Positions 17,524-27,800 of a DNA stretch of 64,000 nt are shown piece after piece. The translations under genes and the position numbers were made by a program. Numbering within the stretch: position 1 is the stretch's first letter; each line of letters opens with the position of its first letter. The stretch covers positions 3,380,539-3,444,538 of the forward strand of contig NZ_AP028032.1 in the NCBI RefSeq assembly GCF_030296935.1. The letters run 5' to 3'. The notes under the pieces were generated by a model. It ran no database searches. It saw only the letters and a program-made list of their open reading frames with translations, and had not been told where the DNA came from. This DNA is from Coprobacter fastidiosus (GTDB lineage Bacteria > Bacteroidota > Bacteroidia > Bacteroidales > Coprobacteraceae).

Positions 17524-18300
17524 ATGATAAGGGCGATATTTTTAGATGTTGACGGTACGTTGGTAAGTTTTGATACTCATCGTGTGCCTCAGTCGGCAAT
17601 AGATGCGTTACGGCAAGTCCATAATTCGGGGTGTAAAATTATTATCGCAACAGGACGAGCTGCAAGTGATTTGCATGAAATAGAAGAAGTCCCTTTTGAT
17701 GCCGTAATAGCCCTTAATGGTTCGGATTGCGTCTTGAGAGACGGTACTTCCGTGTCTAAAAAACAAATTTCTGATAAAGATTTTCAGAAAGCTTATGCTC
17801 TTTCTCGACAATTTGGGTTTCCGATAGCCGTTGAAACGAATAACGGAATTTTTGTCAATGAGTTGAACTCTATCGTTATAGAATTGGCGAGATTGGTAGA
17901 TCATCCTGTTCCGCCGGTCATTGATATAGAAAAGGAGTTTATCGAAGGTAAATGTTGCCAGCTATGTTTTTATTGTGATGAAGAGACGGAAAAAGAAGTT
18001 ATGGCTCAACTTCCGAATCTTTCCGCTTCCAGGTGGCATCCGATTTTTGCGGATATAAATGTGAAAGGCGTTGATAAAGCATCTGGTATTAGAGAATTTG
18101 CTTTTTATTATGATTTTGATATTTCGCATACAATAGCTTTTGGAGATGGGGGAAATGATATTTCAATGCTTCGGGAAGCCGGTATAGGGGTAGCTATGGG
18201 TGGGGCTGCCGAGTCTATACGAGCGGTGTCCGACTATGTAACAGACACGGTTGATAATGATGGCATTCGAAATGCGTTAATTCATTTTGGCTTTATTTGA
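17524..18300 (+). CDS. HAD-superfamily phosphatase, Cof type
   Basis: 258 residues. Motif I is LDVDGTLVSF at residues 6-15 (nucleophile Asp7, acid/base Asp9), motif II the IIIATGRA threonine near residue 42, and motif IV AFGDGGNDISML near residue 209; the cap inserted between them is of the Cof/C2 type. These cytosolic enzymes dephosphorylate sugar phosphates, flavin mononucleotide or similar small molecules, so the substrate cannot be stated. It is monocistronic. Confidence 0.9.
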   Translation: MIRAIFLDVDGTLVSFDTHRVPQSAIDALRQVHNSGCKIIIATGRAASDLHEIEEVPFDAVIALNGSDCVLRDGTSVSKKQISDKDFQKAYALSRQFGFPIAVETNNGIFVNELNSIVIELARLVDHPVPPVIDIEKEFIEGKCCQLCFYCDEETEKEVMAQLPNLSASRWHPIFADINVKGVDKASGIREFAFYYDFDISHTIAFGDGGNDISMLREAGIGVAMGGAAESIRAVSDYVTDTVDNDGIRNALIHFGFI

Positions 18301-18964
18301 AAAAATCGAGACTTTTTTGTGACATTGTAAAAATATTGAAAAGGTAAAAAAGAGTTTTTTAAGATTCGATAGAAATCTTATGTTGATAAGATGTATTATA
18401 TGGGGGCATGATCGATTATCCGTAATTTTTCTAATGTTTAAAGAAAAGGTTAGGAAATAAAGGTGAAATTATTATAGATGAACGGTTAGAGTTATAGAAA
18501 AGTAAGAATTTTTATAATAAGTATATGGAGGGCTGTTTAAGTATTACCTTAGACAGTCCTCTATATATTTTATTTTCGCTTAATAAATTATATCATATAT
18601 GCTTAGACAGGCTATTGAAGTCCTATTTTTATTTTTTCTCAAGAATTATTACGATAAGATTTATTTTCTTAAGAACAAATTGGTGTTTGTAAGTGTTAGA
18701 TAATCACATCTTGATAATAAGCTATAAAGGGTTATAATGCAATTAAAAATATCGTTAGAGTTGAATAAGAATGGAATAGGATTGTTAATCGGTTTGTTAA
18801 TATTTCCTTCAAAGTTAATGACGATATTTATTCTTGACGAAAGTATCAGGATTCACATTTGGAGAACTTTATTTTCTAAATATAACCTTGATCGTGATTA
18901 ATTAACCAACTAAAGTTTGACTGTAATAATGCAGTGTACAATTAAAGAAGAATTAAAGCAGTTG
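18301..18964. other. Long AT-rich intergenic region before the fimbrial operon
   Basis: No convincing gene lies here; a 47-codon frame at 18737-18880 has no supporting feature. It contains a hairpin at 18529-18560 and a promoter-like pair, TTTG at 18859-18862 and TAACCTTG (one mismatch) at 18884-18891 with a 21-base spacer, that would start the fimbrial operon about 65 bp before its first start codon. Confidence 0.5.
18529..18560 (+). terminator. Hairpin downstream of the HAD gene
   Basis: AGGGCTGTTTAAG (18529-18541) pairs with CCTTAGACAGTCCT (18547-18560) and is followed by a T/A-rich run. Its sequence resembles the ends of the dispersed palindromic elements described at 22197 and 35790, so it may be a solo fragment of one. 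Confidence 0.5.
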
Positions 18965-19786
18965 ATGAATAGGATTTTATGTGTTCTTATCGGTATAGTG
19001 TCTGTTCTCTTTTCAGGACAAGCACAAGAGAATTTTCCGATTTCGATCAATGTAGAACCTGACGCGATAAACTTCCTTGAACTTGATTGGGTTAAAATCA
19101 CTGAATATAACAATTCCTTGATCCAGAAGAGAAAAAATTCTTTTGTATCTGTACTGTCTGATACTATTTCTGTTACCGATACGGTTATCGATAATACGGT
19201 TCTTTTGTCTGATAGTGCGGTAATCAATATTTGTGCGGAGACTTCTTGGGAAAAAATAAGCCCCCGGAATTTATATTGGAATCTTAAAACAAACCTTTTG
19301 TATGCTGCAACATTAACTCCAAATCTGGGGTTGGAAATTAGTTGGGGAACACAGTTGAGTTTAAATATAACGGGAAGTTATAATCCTTGGAATCGTAAGG
19401 GTAAAAAGGGGGATAATGATAAGATTGTACACTGGATGGCACAACCGGAGCTGAGGTATTGGTTTTGTGAACCGACAGGTGGCCATTTTATTGGTATTCA
19501 TGCTATTGTGACTAAATATAATATTGGTGGGCATAAATTTTTCCACATTTTTGATAAAGGATATCGATATGAAGGTTGGGGAGTCGGTGGTGGATTTACT
19601 TATGGATATAGTTGGTTCTTGTCTAAAAAATGGGCGATTGAAGGATTTCTCGGTATTGGGGTAGTACGGCTTGGCTTTGATAAGTCGAATAATCGTATCT
19701 GGTGTTGTACTAAATCAGAGCATTTTACTAAGACATACTTTGGGTTAACGAAAGTTGGTATTTCATTGATTTATAATATTAAATAA
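18965..19786 (+). CDS. DUF3575 outer-membrane protein of the fimbrial operon
   Basis: Start at 18965 chosen for the signal peptide MNRILCVLIGIVSVLFSGQAQ; an in-frame TTG at 18917 would add a hydrophilic leader. The 273-residue mature part ends in the DUF3575 domain (WNLKTNLLYAATLTPNLGLE, then HWMAQPELRYWFCEP, then GGGFTYGYSWFLSKKWAIEG), predicted here to be an outer-membrane beta-barrel from the alternating strands and aromatic content. DUF3575 genes regularly open Bacteroidales fimbrial loci; they may help in export or anchoring of the pilus, which is inference. Seven bp separate it from the next gene. Confidence 0.82.
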   Translation: MNRILCVLIGIVSVLFSGQAQENFPISINVEPDAINFLELDWVKITEYNNSLIQKRKNSFVSVLSDTISVTDTVIDNTVLLSDSAVINICAETSWEKISPRNLYWNLKTNLLYAATLTPNLGLEISWGTQLSLNITGSYNPWNRKGKKGDNDKIVHWMAQPELRYWFCEPTGGHFIGIHAIVTKYNIGGHKFFHIFDKGYRYEGWGVGGGFTYGYSWFLSKKWAIEGFLGIGVVRLGFDKSNNRIWCCTKSEHFTKTYFGLTKVGISLIYNIK

Positions 19787-19793
19787 AAGAATA

Positions 19794-20939
19794 ATGAGAG
19801 TATCAAAAAATATAATTATGTTCTTGTTTTTTTCATTGTTGACATTTGTTTGTGGTGAGATAATAGCGGGAGAAAGAAACAGAAGAGGTCGGTTATCTAT
19901 CTCTAACATTCAGATACAGAATATTGGTGATAGTATAAGACTTTGTTTTGATTGTATTCCTGATTTGACTATGTTAAAAAAGAAGGAGAGAATTATAGTA
20001 ACTCCTGTCATATTTGACAGCATTCGTCAAACTACTTTTTCTTCATTTGCGATAGTTGGAAAGAAAGAAAAAACGGCATTTATTCGAAGTGTTGATTATC
20101 AGACAAACATGAAAATAACAGACGATAGTGGATTATTTGCATATAAAGCCGCTATAAAATATGCAGATTGGATGAAAGGGAGCACACTGGCTTTTAATAC
20201 TGTAACTAAATTGTGTGCTAAACGATTTGTGCAAGAGACTGTTTATGTAAAAGGAAAAGTCTTGCAAGATCCTGATATAAAAATTGTTGAAATTGTTAAA
20301 GCCGTTGAACCTGTTTTAAGTACTGCTGAGAAGTTGGCTCTGGATTATACCTTTCTTATTCCGGTTTCTCAAAGAATTGATTTTGATAAAACAAATAGAA
20401 AAGATGCTGTTTCTGTTTTATTTTGTCCGGGATCTTCTATATTATCATCTGATTATCAAAATAATGGTAAAAATTTAGACTTGTTGGTCAGTATTATTGA
20501 TGAAATTAATAGATCTTCAGATAGTCGGATTACGGATATTTTGATTATCGGTTATGCTTCTCCTGAAGGAAGATATCGTTTGAATTTGGATTTTGCAGAA
20601 AAGCGAGCTATCGCTTTAAGGGATTATTTAGTACAGGAAACGGATATGCCTGTAGAATCGTTTAAAGTAATCAATGGAGGGATAGATTGGCAGGGCTTGT
20701 ATCAATTGGTGAATGAATCTGATATGGTAGAAAAAGAAGAAATTCTCAAGATCATTGCTCCTTCTGTCATTGGAGAGGAGCAGGTTCGGAATGACAAGCT
20801 TATACATTTAAGAGATGGAGTTCCTTATCGATATATGTTAAAGAACTTTTTCCCTCAATTGCGTTCAAGTACTTGCGTTAGGATATTCTACAAGAATGTA
20901 GATGGGGAAAATGATAAAAGCTTTTATAATTGTTTGTAA
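19794..20939 (+). CDS. DUF3868/OmpA-like protein of the fimbrial operon
   Basis: 381 residues with a signal peptide (IIMFLFFSLLTFVCGEIIAG). The N-terminal two-thirds fit the DUF3868 type found beside fimbrillin genes. The C-terminal third contains an OmpA-like peptidoglycan-binding pattern: VSIIDEINRSSDSRITDILI, then GYASPEGRYRLNLDFAEKRA with the usual ALRDYL helix, although the arginine-rich end of a canonical OmpA domain is weak. It likely ties the fimbrial base to the cell envelope. Position two in the operon, 28 bp before the major subunit gene. Confidence 0.75.
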   Translation: MRVSKNIIMFLFFSLLTFVCGEIIAGERNRRGRLSISNIQIQNIGDSIRLCFDCIPDLTMLKKKERIIVTPVIFDSIRQTTFSSFAIVGKKEKTAFIRSVDYQTNMKITDDSGLFAYKAAIKYADWMKGSTLAFNTVTKLCAKRFVQETVYVKGKVLQDPDIKIVEIVKAVEPVLSTAEKLALDYTFLIPVSQRIDFDKTNRKDAVSVLFCPGSSILSSDYQNNGKNLDLLVSIIDEINRSSDSRITDILIIGYASPEGRYRLNLDFAEKRAIALRDYLVQETDMPVESFKVINGGIDWQGLYQLVNESDMVEKEEILKIIAPSVIGEEQVRNDKLIHLRDGVPYRYMLKNFFPQLRSSTCVRIFYKNVDGENDKSFYNCL

Positions 20940-20967
20940 AACAACTTAATAACTAAATTTTAGGATT

Positions 20968-22179
20968 ATGAAAATTAAAAATTTATTAGCAGTTTCTATG
21001 GCTGCATTTGTATTATTGTCATGTAATGACTCAGACAATGGTTTGTCCGAACCTGCTGTTCAAGGTAAGAAAGCGGCGATTACTGTTAATATTAAAGGAA
21101 ACGCTGATACTCGTGCATTGAGTGGAGAAGTTGCCGGATCGACTGATGAGAATGCTATTAAATCGTTAGAGTTTTTTGTTTTTAATGCTGACGGTTCTTA
21201 TCAAAAATATTTTAAACCAGAGGCTTTGGCTTCGAATAACCAGTATACATTTCTTGTCGATGCAGGAAATTTGACGATTCTTACTGCTGTTAATCAGAAT
21301 TTGGGTGAGCCTTCTCCTGCTCCTTCACTGTTGGCTGATTTTAAAAAAAGTAGTCTTTATAAAGATTTGGTACTGGATGGTTCTAATTCCCGTGCAGATA
21401 TAAGTACATCAACGGGATTTGCTATGGCAGCAGAAGGGACGATTAATGTTGTGGAAGGAGAAACAAACACTTTAAACCTTACCGTTCGTCGTTTATTGAG
21501 TAAGATTGAAGCACCTAAAGTAGATCCGTCAAGTCAGATTACAGCACCTAAAGCTGATTTGCTCGAAATATTGGGACTCGGAACAAGTGGAACGGTTCCC
21601 GAAGATTTAAAATGGACTTTTGACGGTTATATGGTTATCAATGGGATAAACCAATCGCGAGCTTTCGAATATAATGACCTTGAAAATTGGGTACGTTTTG
21701 AAACTGCATCTAATTTCAAAACGACATTTTCTATAAATGGAGAAACTGTTGAAACTGTATACTCTACAAAAAATGATGATGCAGACGAAACGAAGAATGG
21801 TTTTTTGCCGGTTACCTATGAAAAGCCGGTTTATGTATATGAAAATGTACCGACGATCTTGCAAGGTGGTAATGGGTCGGCTGCAACGGTATTTGATAAG
21901 GATGAGGTCGTAGCTTTTATTATTCAGGGAACATTTTCTGGTACAGGAGTGAGTGGAGTCACCCGTTATTGGAGAGTTAATTTATTGAAAGATGATGCAT
22001 GGAAGATTTATCGTAACAGTATTTATCGTGTGACGATGAAAGATATTAAAACTGTAGGTTGGGCTACTCCGAAAGATGCTGAAGAAGAAGGGCCAGTAGT
22101 TAGTCCGGAGGAAAGTTCTATCTCTATCAATATTGAAGTCGCAAAATGGGATGTGAGAACCCAAAATGTTGATTTATAA
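20968..22179 (+). CDS. Major fimbrial subunit, Mfa1/FimA-type fimbrillin
   Basis: 403-residue lipoprotein precursor (lipobox VLLSC, Cys19). Typical fimbrillin features: AAITVNIKGNADTRALSGE, an arginine after the first strand where gingipain-like proteases mature the subunit before donor-strand polymerisation; KSLEFFVFNADG; and a C-terminal strand NIEVAKWDVRTQNVDL. It should polymerise into the shaft of a type V pilus on the cell surface. A palindromic element of about 220 bp separates it from the anchor gene, which could lower expression of the minor subunits relative to this one. Confidence 0.9.
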   Translation: MKIKNLLAVSMAAFVLLSCNDSDNGLSEPAVQGKKAAITVNIKGNADTRALSGEVAGSTDENAIKSLEFFVFNADGSYQKYFKPEALASNNQYTFLVDAGNLTILTAVNQNLGEPSPAPSLLADFKKSSLYKDLVLDGSNSRADISTSTGFAMAAEGTINVVEGETNTLNLTVRRLLSKIEAPKVDPSSQITAPKADLLEILGLGTSGTVPEDLKWTFDGYMVINGINQSRAFEYNDLENWVRFETASNFKTTFSINGETVETVYSTKNDDADETKNGFLPVTYEKPVYVYENVPTILQGGNGSAATVFDKDEVVAFIIQGTFSGTGVSGVTRYWRVNLLKDDAWKIYRNSIYRVTMKDIKTVGWATPKDAEEEGPVVSPEESSISINIEVAKWDVRTQNVDL

Positions 22180-22196
22180 TTGAGATGAACGACTAT

Positions 22197-22418
22197 TACC
22201 GTTATTCCTAAGGAGAATATTATTTCAGTTTTAGAAATCTGTTTAAGTTTTCTGCTAAAAATTATGTCTCCGACTTTTATGAGTTTTCTGGGTGTTGTTT
22301 TTTGTTCCTGTATGTTATGTAGCCTGTTACGCTCTTTATCGGAACAAAAAATGTCCTTGAAAACAGTTTTCAAAAAAGTCCTGTGTAAAACTTAAACAGA
22401 CTCTTAGGAATAACGGTA
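22197..22418 (+). repeat. Palindromic element A (MITE-like) between fimbrial genes
   Basis: Outer perfect inverted repeats of 16 bp (TACCGTTATTCCTAAG at 22197-22212, complement at 22403-22418) enclose inner 14-bp repeats (TCTGTTTAAGTTTT at 22238-22251, complement at 22387-22400) and a central pair TTTTTTGTTCC / GGAACAAAAAA. The right end (AAACAGACTCTTAG) is related to ends of the elements at 35790, 45713 and 50570. No gene is inside. Confidence 0.75.
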
Positions 22419-22444
22419 AATAATTAATAGTAAATTGTTATATC

Positions 22445-23344
22445 GTGAAGAAAGTAATTCTGATATTGTTGATAATAATATCTTGCATGGGGTGTACTTA
22501 CGAAGGTCCGCACTACGGCTGTGATAGAGGATCTCTGAATTTGGTCTTCACGTATGAGGGTAATACTGATAATTTTGATCTATCGGTAGCCAGTGATATA
22601 GAATTGTATTTGTATAATAGTGAAGGTAATAAGATAGAAATGAGGCATATTCCTTATAACGATATAAAAGGAGGGCAACCTTATTCTTTTGAGTTGCAAT
22701 ATACAGGAACTACATATCTCGTGGCATGGACTTTATCGGGAGATAAAGATATTGATAAAGAACCGCTTATGTTTCTTAATGAAGAAAATTATTCAGAGAT
22801 AAGATTTGCAATGAGCAAAAAAACAATGCGGCAATCGCAGATGTATAATGGTTCTGCACAAGACCTTTTTTGGAAGAATCTTATTTTTGATTCAAATCCT
22901 TTGGAAGAAAAAAATGTAAATGTTGAGGTCAAGAAACTGTTATGCAATATTACTGTCACAATAGAAGAGGGAAACAGTTTTAAGATTCAGTATCCTGGAG
23001 AACTCAGAGTGAATATTTGGGGATCGTCAGATTCATACCATGTTTCTGAAAACCAACAATCTGGTGACGGGATTGTGATAGAAGATAAATTTTCATATAT
23101 CGAGAGTCGTGATGAATATGTTTCCGAGAATAAGGTATTACCGGCTTCTATAGATTCGGAGAGTGGTGAGGAAGATAACATTGTGGTCACGCTTTTTGAG
23201 GATGGAATAGCCCGATTGAGAGTAGATACAGAAGCTAAGGCACGAGAAGGTTCTCAAATAGATATTGTGATCAGACCTACGAAGCAGGAGGCAATTATTA
23301 CGGTCGATTCATGGCAGATTCGTAAAGCTTTGGTCATGCTTTAA
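22445..23344 (+). CDS. FimB/Mfa2-family fimbrial anchor lipoprotein
   Basis: 299 residues from a GTG start at 22445, which is the only start that keeps the signal peptide (KKVILILLIIISCMGC, Cys16). The N-terminal pattern CDRGSLNLVFTYEGNTDNFDLSVASDIELYLY matches (in parts) the first beta-sandwich of Mfa2/FimB, the protein that caps and anchors the pilus to the outer membrane and limits its length; the cysteine-rich CTYEGPHYGC is also typical. It follows the major subunit gene across palindromic element A, and the next subunit gene is 13 bp downstream. Confidence 0.85.
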   Translation: MKKVILILLIIISCMGCTYEGPHYGCDRGSLNLVFTYEGNTDNFDLSVASDIELYLYNSEGNKIEMRHIPYNDIKGGQPYSFELQYTGTTYLVAWTLSGDKDIDKEPLMFLNEENYSEIRFAMSKKTMRQSQMYNGSAQDLFWKNLIFDSNPLEEKNVNVEVKKLLCNITVTIEEGNSFKIQYPGELRVNIWGSSDSYHVSENQQSGDGIVIEDKFSYIESRDEYVSENKVLPASIDSESGEEDNIVVTLFEDGIARLRVDTEAKAREGSQIDIVIRPTKQEAIITVDSWQIRKALVML

Positions 23345-23357
23345 AAATAATAATAGT

Positions 23358-24800
23358 ATGAAAAATTTATCTATATTACAGATTGTTTTTGTATTGGTAG
23401 GATTCTACTCTTGTCAAAATAAACTTGATGATGAATCGTCAGTTGCTTATTCTTCTGGAGAGTCTGAAGTTGAAATATCTATTTTGACGGATTTTACAAC
23501 CCGTGGTGTTGAGCTGTCTGTTCCGGATGAAAGTATTATCGATGACCTTGATGTATTGCTTTTTGATTCTGATGGAAAATTTCTTTGCTGGCGAACTACT
23601 TTTAAAATAAATGGAAAGTTACGAACTACTCTTCCGGTGGGAGAAGGTTATGATGCCTATTTTTTTGCTAATTGTCGTTCGTTTATTGAGAAGTTGCTTC
23701 CTGATGAAGCTGCTGTTATCCGATATAAAGGGGTTGCCGATTGGGAAGTATTTCGAAAAGAGTTGGTCGATATAGCTCCTCAAAGGCTCTTACAAAATGG
23801 TACGTCTTTTACAAGTTTACCTATGTGGGGAATTTTGAAGGGGCAGGAAGTAAAAGATGGAGTGATTAATTATTGGCCATTACTAAGTCTTATTCGTTCG
23901 GTAGCTTCAGTAGATATTTATGTATCTGCCAATATTGATGATTTTATGCTAAATGATGCTACTTTATATCATGTTCCGGATAGAGGTTTTTTAGGTAATA
24001 GTTCGGATAATATCATAAACAATCAGGTTCAAACATCTGATTCTCCTACAGATATGAAAACTATTTTGACTTTAGAATCAAATGGTTATGATGAGATTAA
24101 CCGATCTATTGCAAATAAACTTTATTTATATGATAATGATACTGAAGACGAATTTGGAAATCAAAAACATACTCGTTTGGTGATTGGAGCCCAATATAAG
24201 GGCACAAAATATTATTATCCTATAGATTTTGAAAGTTCTGAGACGGATAAACTTGTTGAAATTGTACGAAATAGAAAATATGTATTTAATATTAATTCGG
24301 TTAGCGGTCCTGGATATACTGATAAGGAAACTGCTGCTGAACAGCCTTCTATTCATTTGAATGTCAATGTGGTCGAGTGGAGTATGGCTGCAGGACAAAT
24401 GGGATCGAGCGGAAATTACTATTTGTGGACAGAAAGTCGTGAGGTTACGTTATACCGTGATTTGAATTCATCTGTTGTTGTCGGGGTGGAAAGTAATATT
24501 CTCTCTAAAGTTATAGACTTATCATTTAAAACCGATGTGAATGGGCCTGTTCATGTGTTGACGAACGGTATTCAGAATAATCGTTTTAAAGTCGAATTGA
24601 TTGATGATGAGGACGGATATCCAAAGAGTCTTAGAATAACGGCATTAGGAGAATTTGATCCAACAATGGCTGCTGCTAATTCTGATACTCTTGTGTTACT
24701 TTCTGGAAGAATTAGGCTAGAAATACAGATCTTACGTTATAATAAAGGTGTAAATGACTGGGAATTGGATGGAGATATTAACGTTGATTTAGGAGAATAA
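23358..24800 (+). CDS. Accessory fimbrial subunit (Mfa3/FimC-like lipoprotein)
   Basis: 480 residues with a lipoprotein signal (VFVLVGFYSC, Cys19). The N-terminal strand SEVEISILTDFTTRG has the Thr-Thr-Arg-Gly maturation site seen in Bacteroidales pilins, followed by IIDDLDVLLFDSDGKFLCW, the usual fimbrillin first domain. A second domain and the C-terminal beta region complete a two-domain pilin. Such accessory subunits join the tip to the shaft. The next gene follows after 29 bp. Assignment to a named Mfa/Fim subunit is not possible by eye. Confidence 0.8.
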   Translation: MKNLSILQIVFVLVGFYSCQNKLDDESSVAYSSGESEVEISILTDFTTRGVELSVPDESIIDDLDVLLFDSDGKFLCWRTTFKINGKLRTTLPVGEGYDAYFFANCRSFIEKLLPDEAAVIRYKGVADWEVFRKELVDIAPQRLLQNGTSFTSLPMWGILKGQEVKDGVINYWPLLSLIRSVASVDIYVSANIDDFMLNDATLYHVPDRGFLGNSSDNIINNQVQTSDSPTDMKTILTLESNGYDEINRSIANKLYLYDNDTEDEFGNQKHTRLVIGAQYKGTKYYYPIDFESSETDKLVEIVRNRKYVFNINSVSGPGYTDKETAAEQPSIHLNVNVVEWSMAAGQMGSSGNYYLWTESREVTLYRDLNSSVVVGVESNILSKVIDLSFKTDVNGPVHVLTNGIQNNRFKVELIDDEDGYPKSLRITALGEFDPTMAAANSDTLVLLSGRIRLEIQILRYNKGVNDWELDGDINVDLGE

Positions 24801-24829
24801 TTGATATGTATAACGATAAAAATTATAGT

Positions 24830-27800
24830 ATGAAAAAAATATTGTGGTATGTTTTCCTTTTGATAACGGCTGTTTTTACGTCTTGTAGAATAGATGATGA
24901 AGATCGGTTTTCTTCAGGAAAGAACGGTAAATTGATTATAAATTTCAGTGTTCAAGATCCTACCAGTGGATTGGCAACACGAGCGGCAATAGCTCCTGAG
25001 GAAGGTGAGGAAAATGTAAAGACAATCGATTTGATCTTTTTTGAATCGAATAATAATGGTACGGGGACTTTTAAAGGTTGGAAAGAGTTGTCTGCCACAT
25101 CGGAGAATCCGTTGGTGATGAATACTGATATGGCATTTGATTTTTCTGATCTTGGACTAAATATGACAGATGCTTATGATATTTTGGTAGTAGCCAATAT
25201 TGGCGATAACTATTTATCAGCAGATAGTTCTCAGACTTTGGATGAGTGGAAGGCTGCGATTAAAAGTAAAAATTTTAAAGAAGCAAAAGCCGATATTAAG
25301 GTATTTTTGACAGGTACGGATGAAAACGCACCGGAATATACGACTAAACCGTTAGAAAGTGAGGCATTATTGATGAGCACTTCATTAAGAAAAGAGTCTC
25401 AGGATACAAAAATCAGCATAGTATTGCAGCGTGCTGTTTCTCGTTTTGACGTTTATAATTCGGCTGCTGGATATACTCTTGAGTCAGTGTCGGTCTGGAA
25501 TGCATATCCGTCTCTCTTTGTCTGGAATGGAGAACCGAATTCTTTCGATAAAAAAGCGAAACGTATTACAAGACTTTATGGTGTGGAGAATGAAGCTGAT
25601 GGTAATATTGTCGGAAAATTGTATGCTTTTGAGAATTATGTAGCATCTCCTAAGCAAAACGATGAGGTTACGACTTGCTTGATTATTGGTGTAAGAAATA
25701 ATAGCTCCGGTACGATTTCATATCATCGGGCCAATGTACACCCGCTTGAATCAGGACAGTCGCTCAAACGTAACAATGTATATAAATTGACCATAAACTC
25801 AGTTAAGAAAGAAGGTTATACTACAGAACTGGAAGCTTATAAGGGGGAGACAGCATCGTTAAGTTATTCTATTAATTATTGGGATATGGACAGTCATGGA
25901 ACTGTACAGTTTGACGGAGACAATATTTTGGCTATACCGACAAAAAAAGTAATGTTTACTCCTAATGGAGGCAGTTATAATTTGGGGATATTTACTTTTG
26001 GAGAGGGAACATTATCTCTTAGTAAAAAAGTGCTTGATGACGGTATATCTGTTAGTTTGAACGGTAAGACATTGACAGTCACAGCTACAATGTTGAATGA
26101 TGTAAAAGATGAACGCAATGGCATTGTCGAACTTACGTTTGGCAATTTGAAGGCAACTATCGATATCGTTCAGTTAGAAGGAGGAGATCTTTATTTGAAG
26201 TTGAATCCTAAAAGTATACCTAATTTTGCAAATGGTGCTGGTGTCGCAGCACCTTCTATTGCCGTAGAGGGTTCGGGAGACTGGAATGCTACTATTTATC
26301 CTCCGGGTGCAGGAGCATTCTTTTCTTTCGTGCAAACTGGTACTTCTGCCGTAACCGATTATGATAGTGATAAGGCTTTTAATAACATTATTCCGATCTA
26401 TACTCATACAGCTAACACAGCGACCGCTCCTCGTTACGGTTTTTTGGTAGTCAGTCTGAAGGAAGATCCTTCGGTACAGAGTACAATGTTGTTGATTCAA
26501 AATGGAGAACCCGGATTTGAATTGACTCCGTCTGTATCTTCTATTGATTTTGAATATGATGGAGAATTGACAATTACAGGGAATAATACTAATACTTTCC
26601 TTGTCAATCCGGGATTGAATACCGATGGAACTTCTGTGAACCAGTGGCGATATGTTCTTGAAGGTGATAATACTGGTGCATTTGAAATAAAAGATGTTCA
26701 TGACGACGCGAATTTAAAACTTAACCGCATAACCGTGACGGCAAAGGAGAATGCAAGTAATAATACTTTGAATGCCAGATTGCATTTAGAGTTAGTAGCC
26801 GATCCTAATGTAAAATCTCAAGTGATTACAATCACTCAAAAACCGATGACTTTAAATACGGGTATTGTAGGTAATACATTATATGTATCTGAAAATAAGG
26901 ATGAAACGCAATTTGTAAATTTGCAAAGCGGTAAGAATATGAAGTGGATTGCAGAACTGGAACAACCAGAACCGGCATTGGCTCATACTTATGTCATAAA
27001 AATGGTTGGAGAAAACGGTACGGAAATGCCGTGGGGAACTGAATATGCAATAGGAACTAAATTTAAGATTCAATTGCCTAAAACTTTGTATAAAGATGCA
27101 AACCGTGATATAACTTATCATGTGAAATTGAATTTGGTAGGGACGGATGTTTCGGCTCGTCTTGCAGTTGTTAGGACAGTGCTTAAGCCTATAGCGATTA
27201 ATGTTGCCAATCTTTATGGAGGATACGGTGCATTGGGAAATGGAATTTTGAGTACATTCCGAGATTATGGTAATTATCCGACATTCTTTGGTCCTCAGGG
27301 AATAGTTTATACACCGGTAACGCCTACTTTGCCAAATAACGAAAGTAACAGTGCCGGAGTAGGTTCTAATATTCCTGATAATGTCAATGTCCTTTTCTCA
27401 GGAAGATATGCGACTTCAGTTTCTAATTACTATGATAATTTGATTACTTGGTTAGAGAATAGTCCTAATAAAAACAGATTTGCTGTGATTTCTCTTGATA
27501 ATAGTAATTCAGAAAATCAAGCATTATTTGCAAAATTTGCTTCTTGGGGTTATAAATATAGAGGGAATAGCGGATCGTACGCTACTTGGGTGACAACCCA
27601 TGCCAATGACCCAGTATGGGATTATATAGTTAAGAATGGGCCGTTCAGTAATTATAGACCATCTCAGCAAATTAATTTTAACGCATCGTTTTATAGGGAT
27701 GGAATAAGCGGAACTTTTGATGTCCCGGCTGGAGTAACTAACGTATTGGAAGTTGCGGGTAATGGTTGCTCTTTATCTATTGATCTGCAAAAAAGAGTCA

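Noticed and set aside
18737..18880. A 47-codon plus-strand frame upstream of the fimbrial operon
   Set aside because: Overlaps the predicted operon promoter, has no ribosome site or family, and ends without coherent domain structure.
22023..22373. A 116-codon minus-strand frame across palindromic element A considered as a transposase remnant
   Set aside because: No transposase motif and it overlaps the fimbrillin gene; the element appears non-coding.
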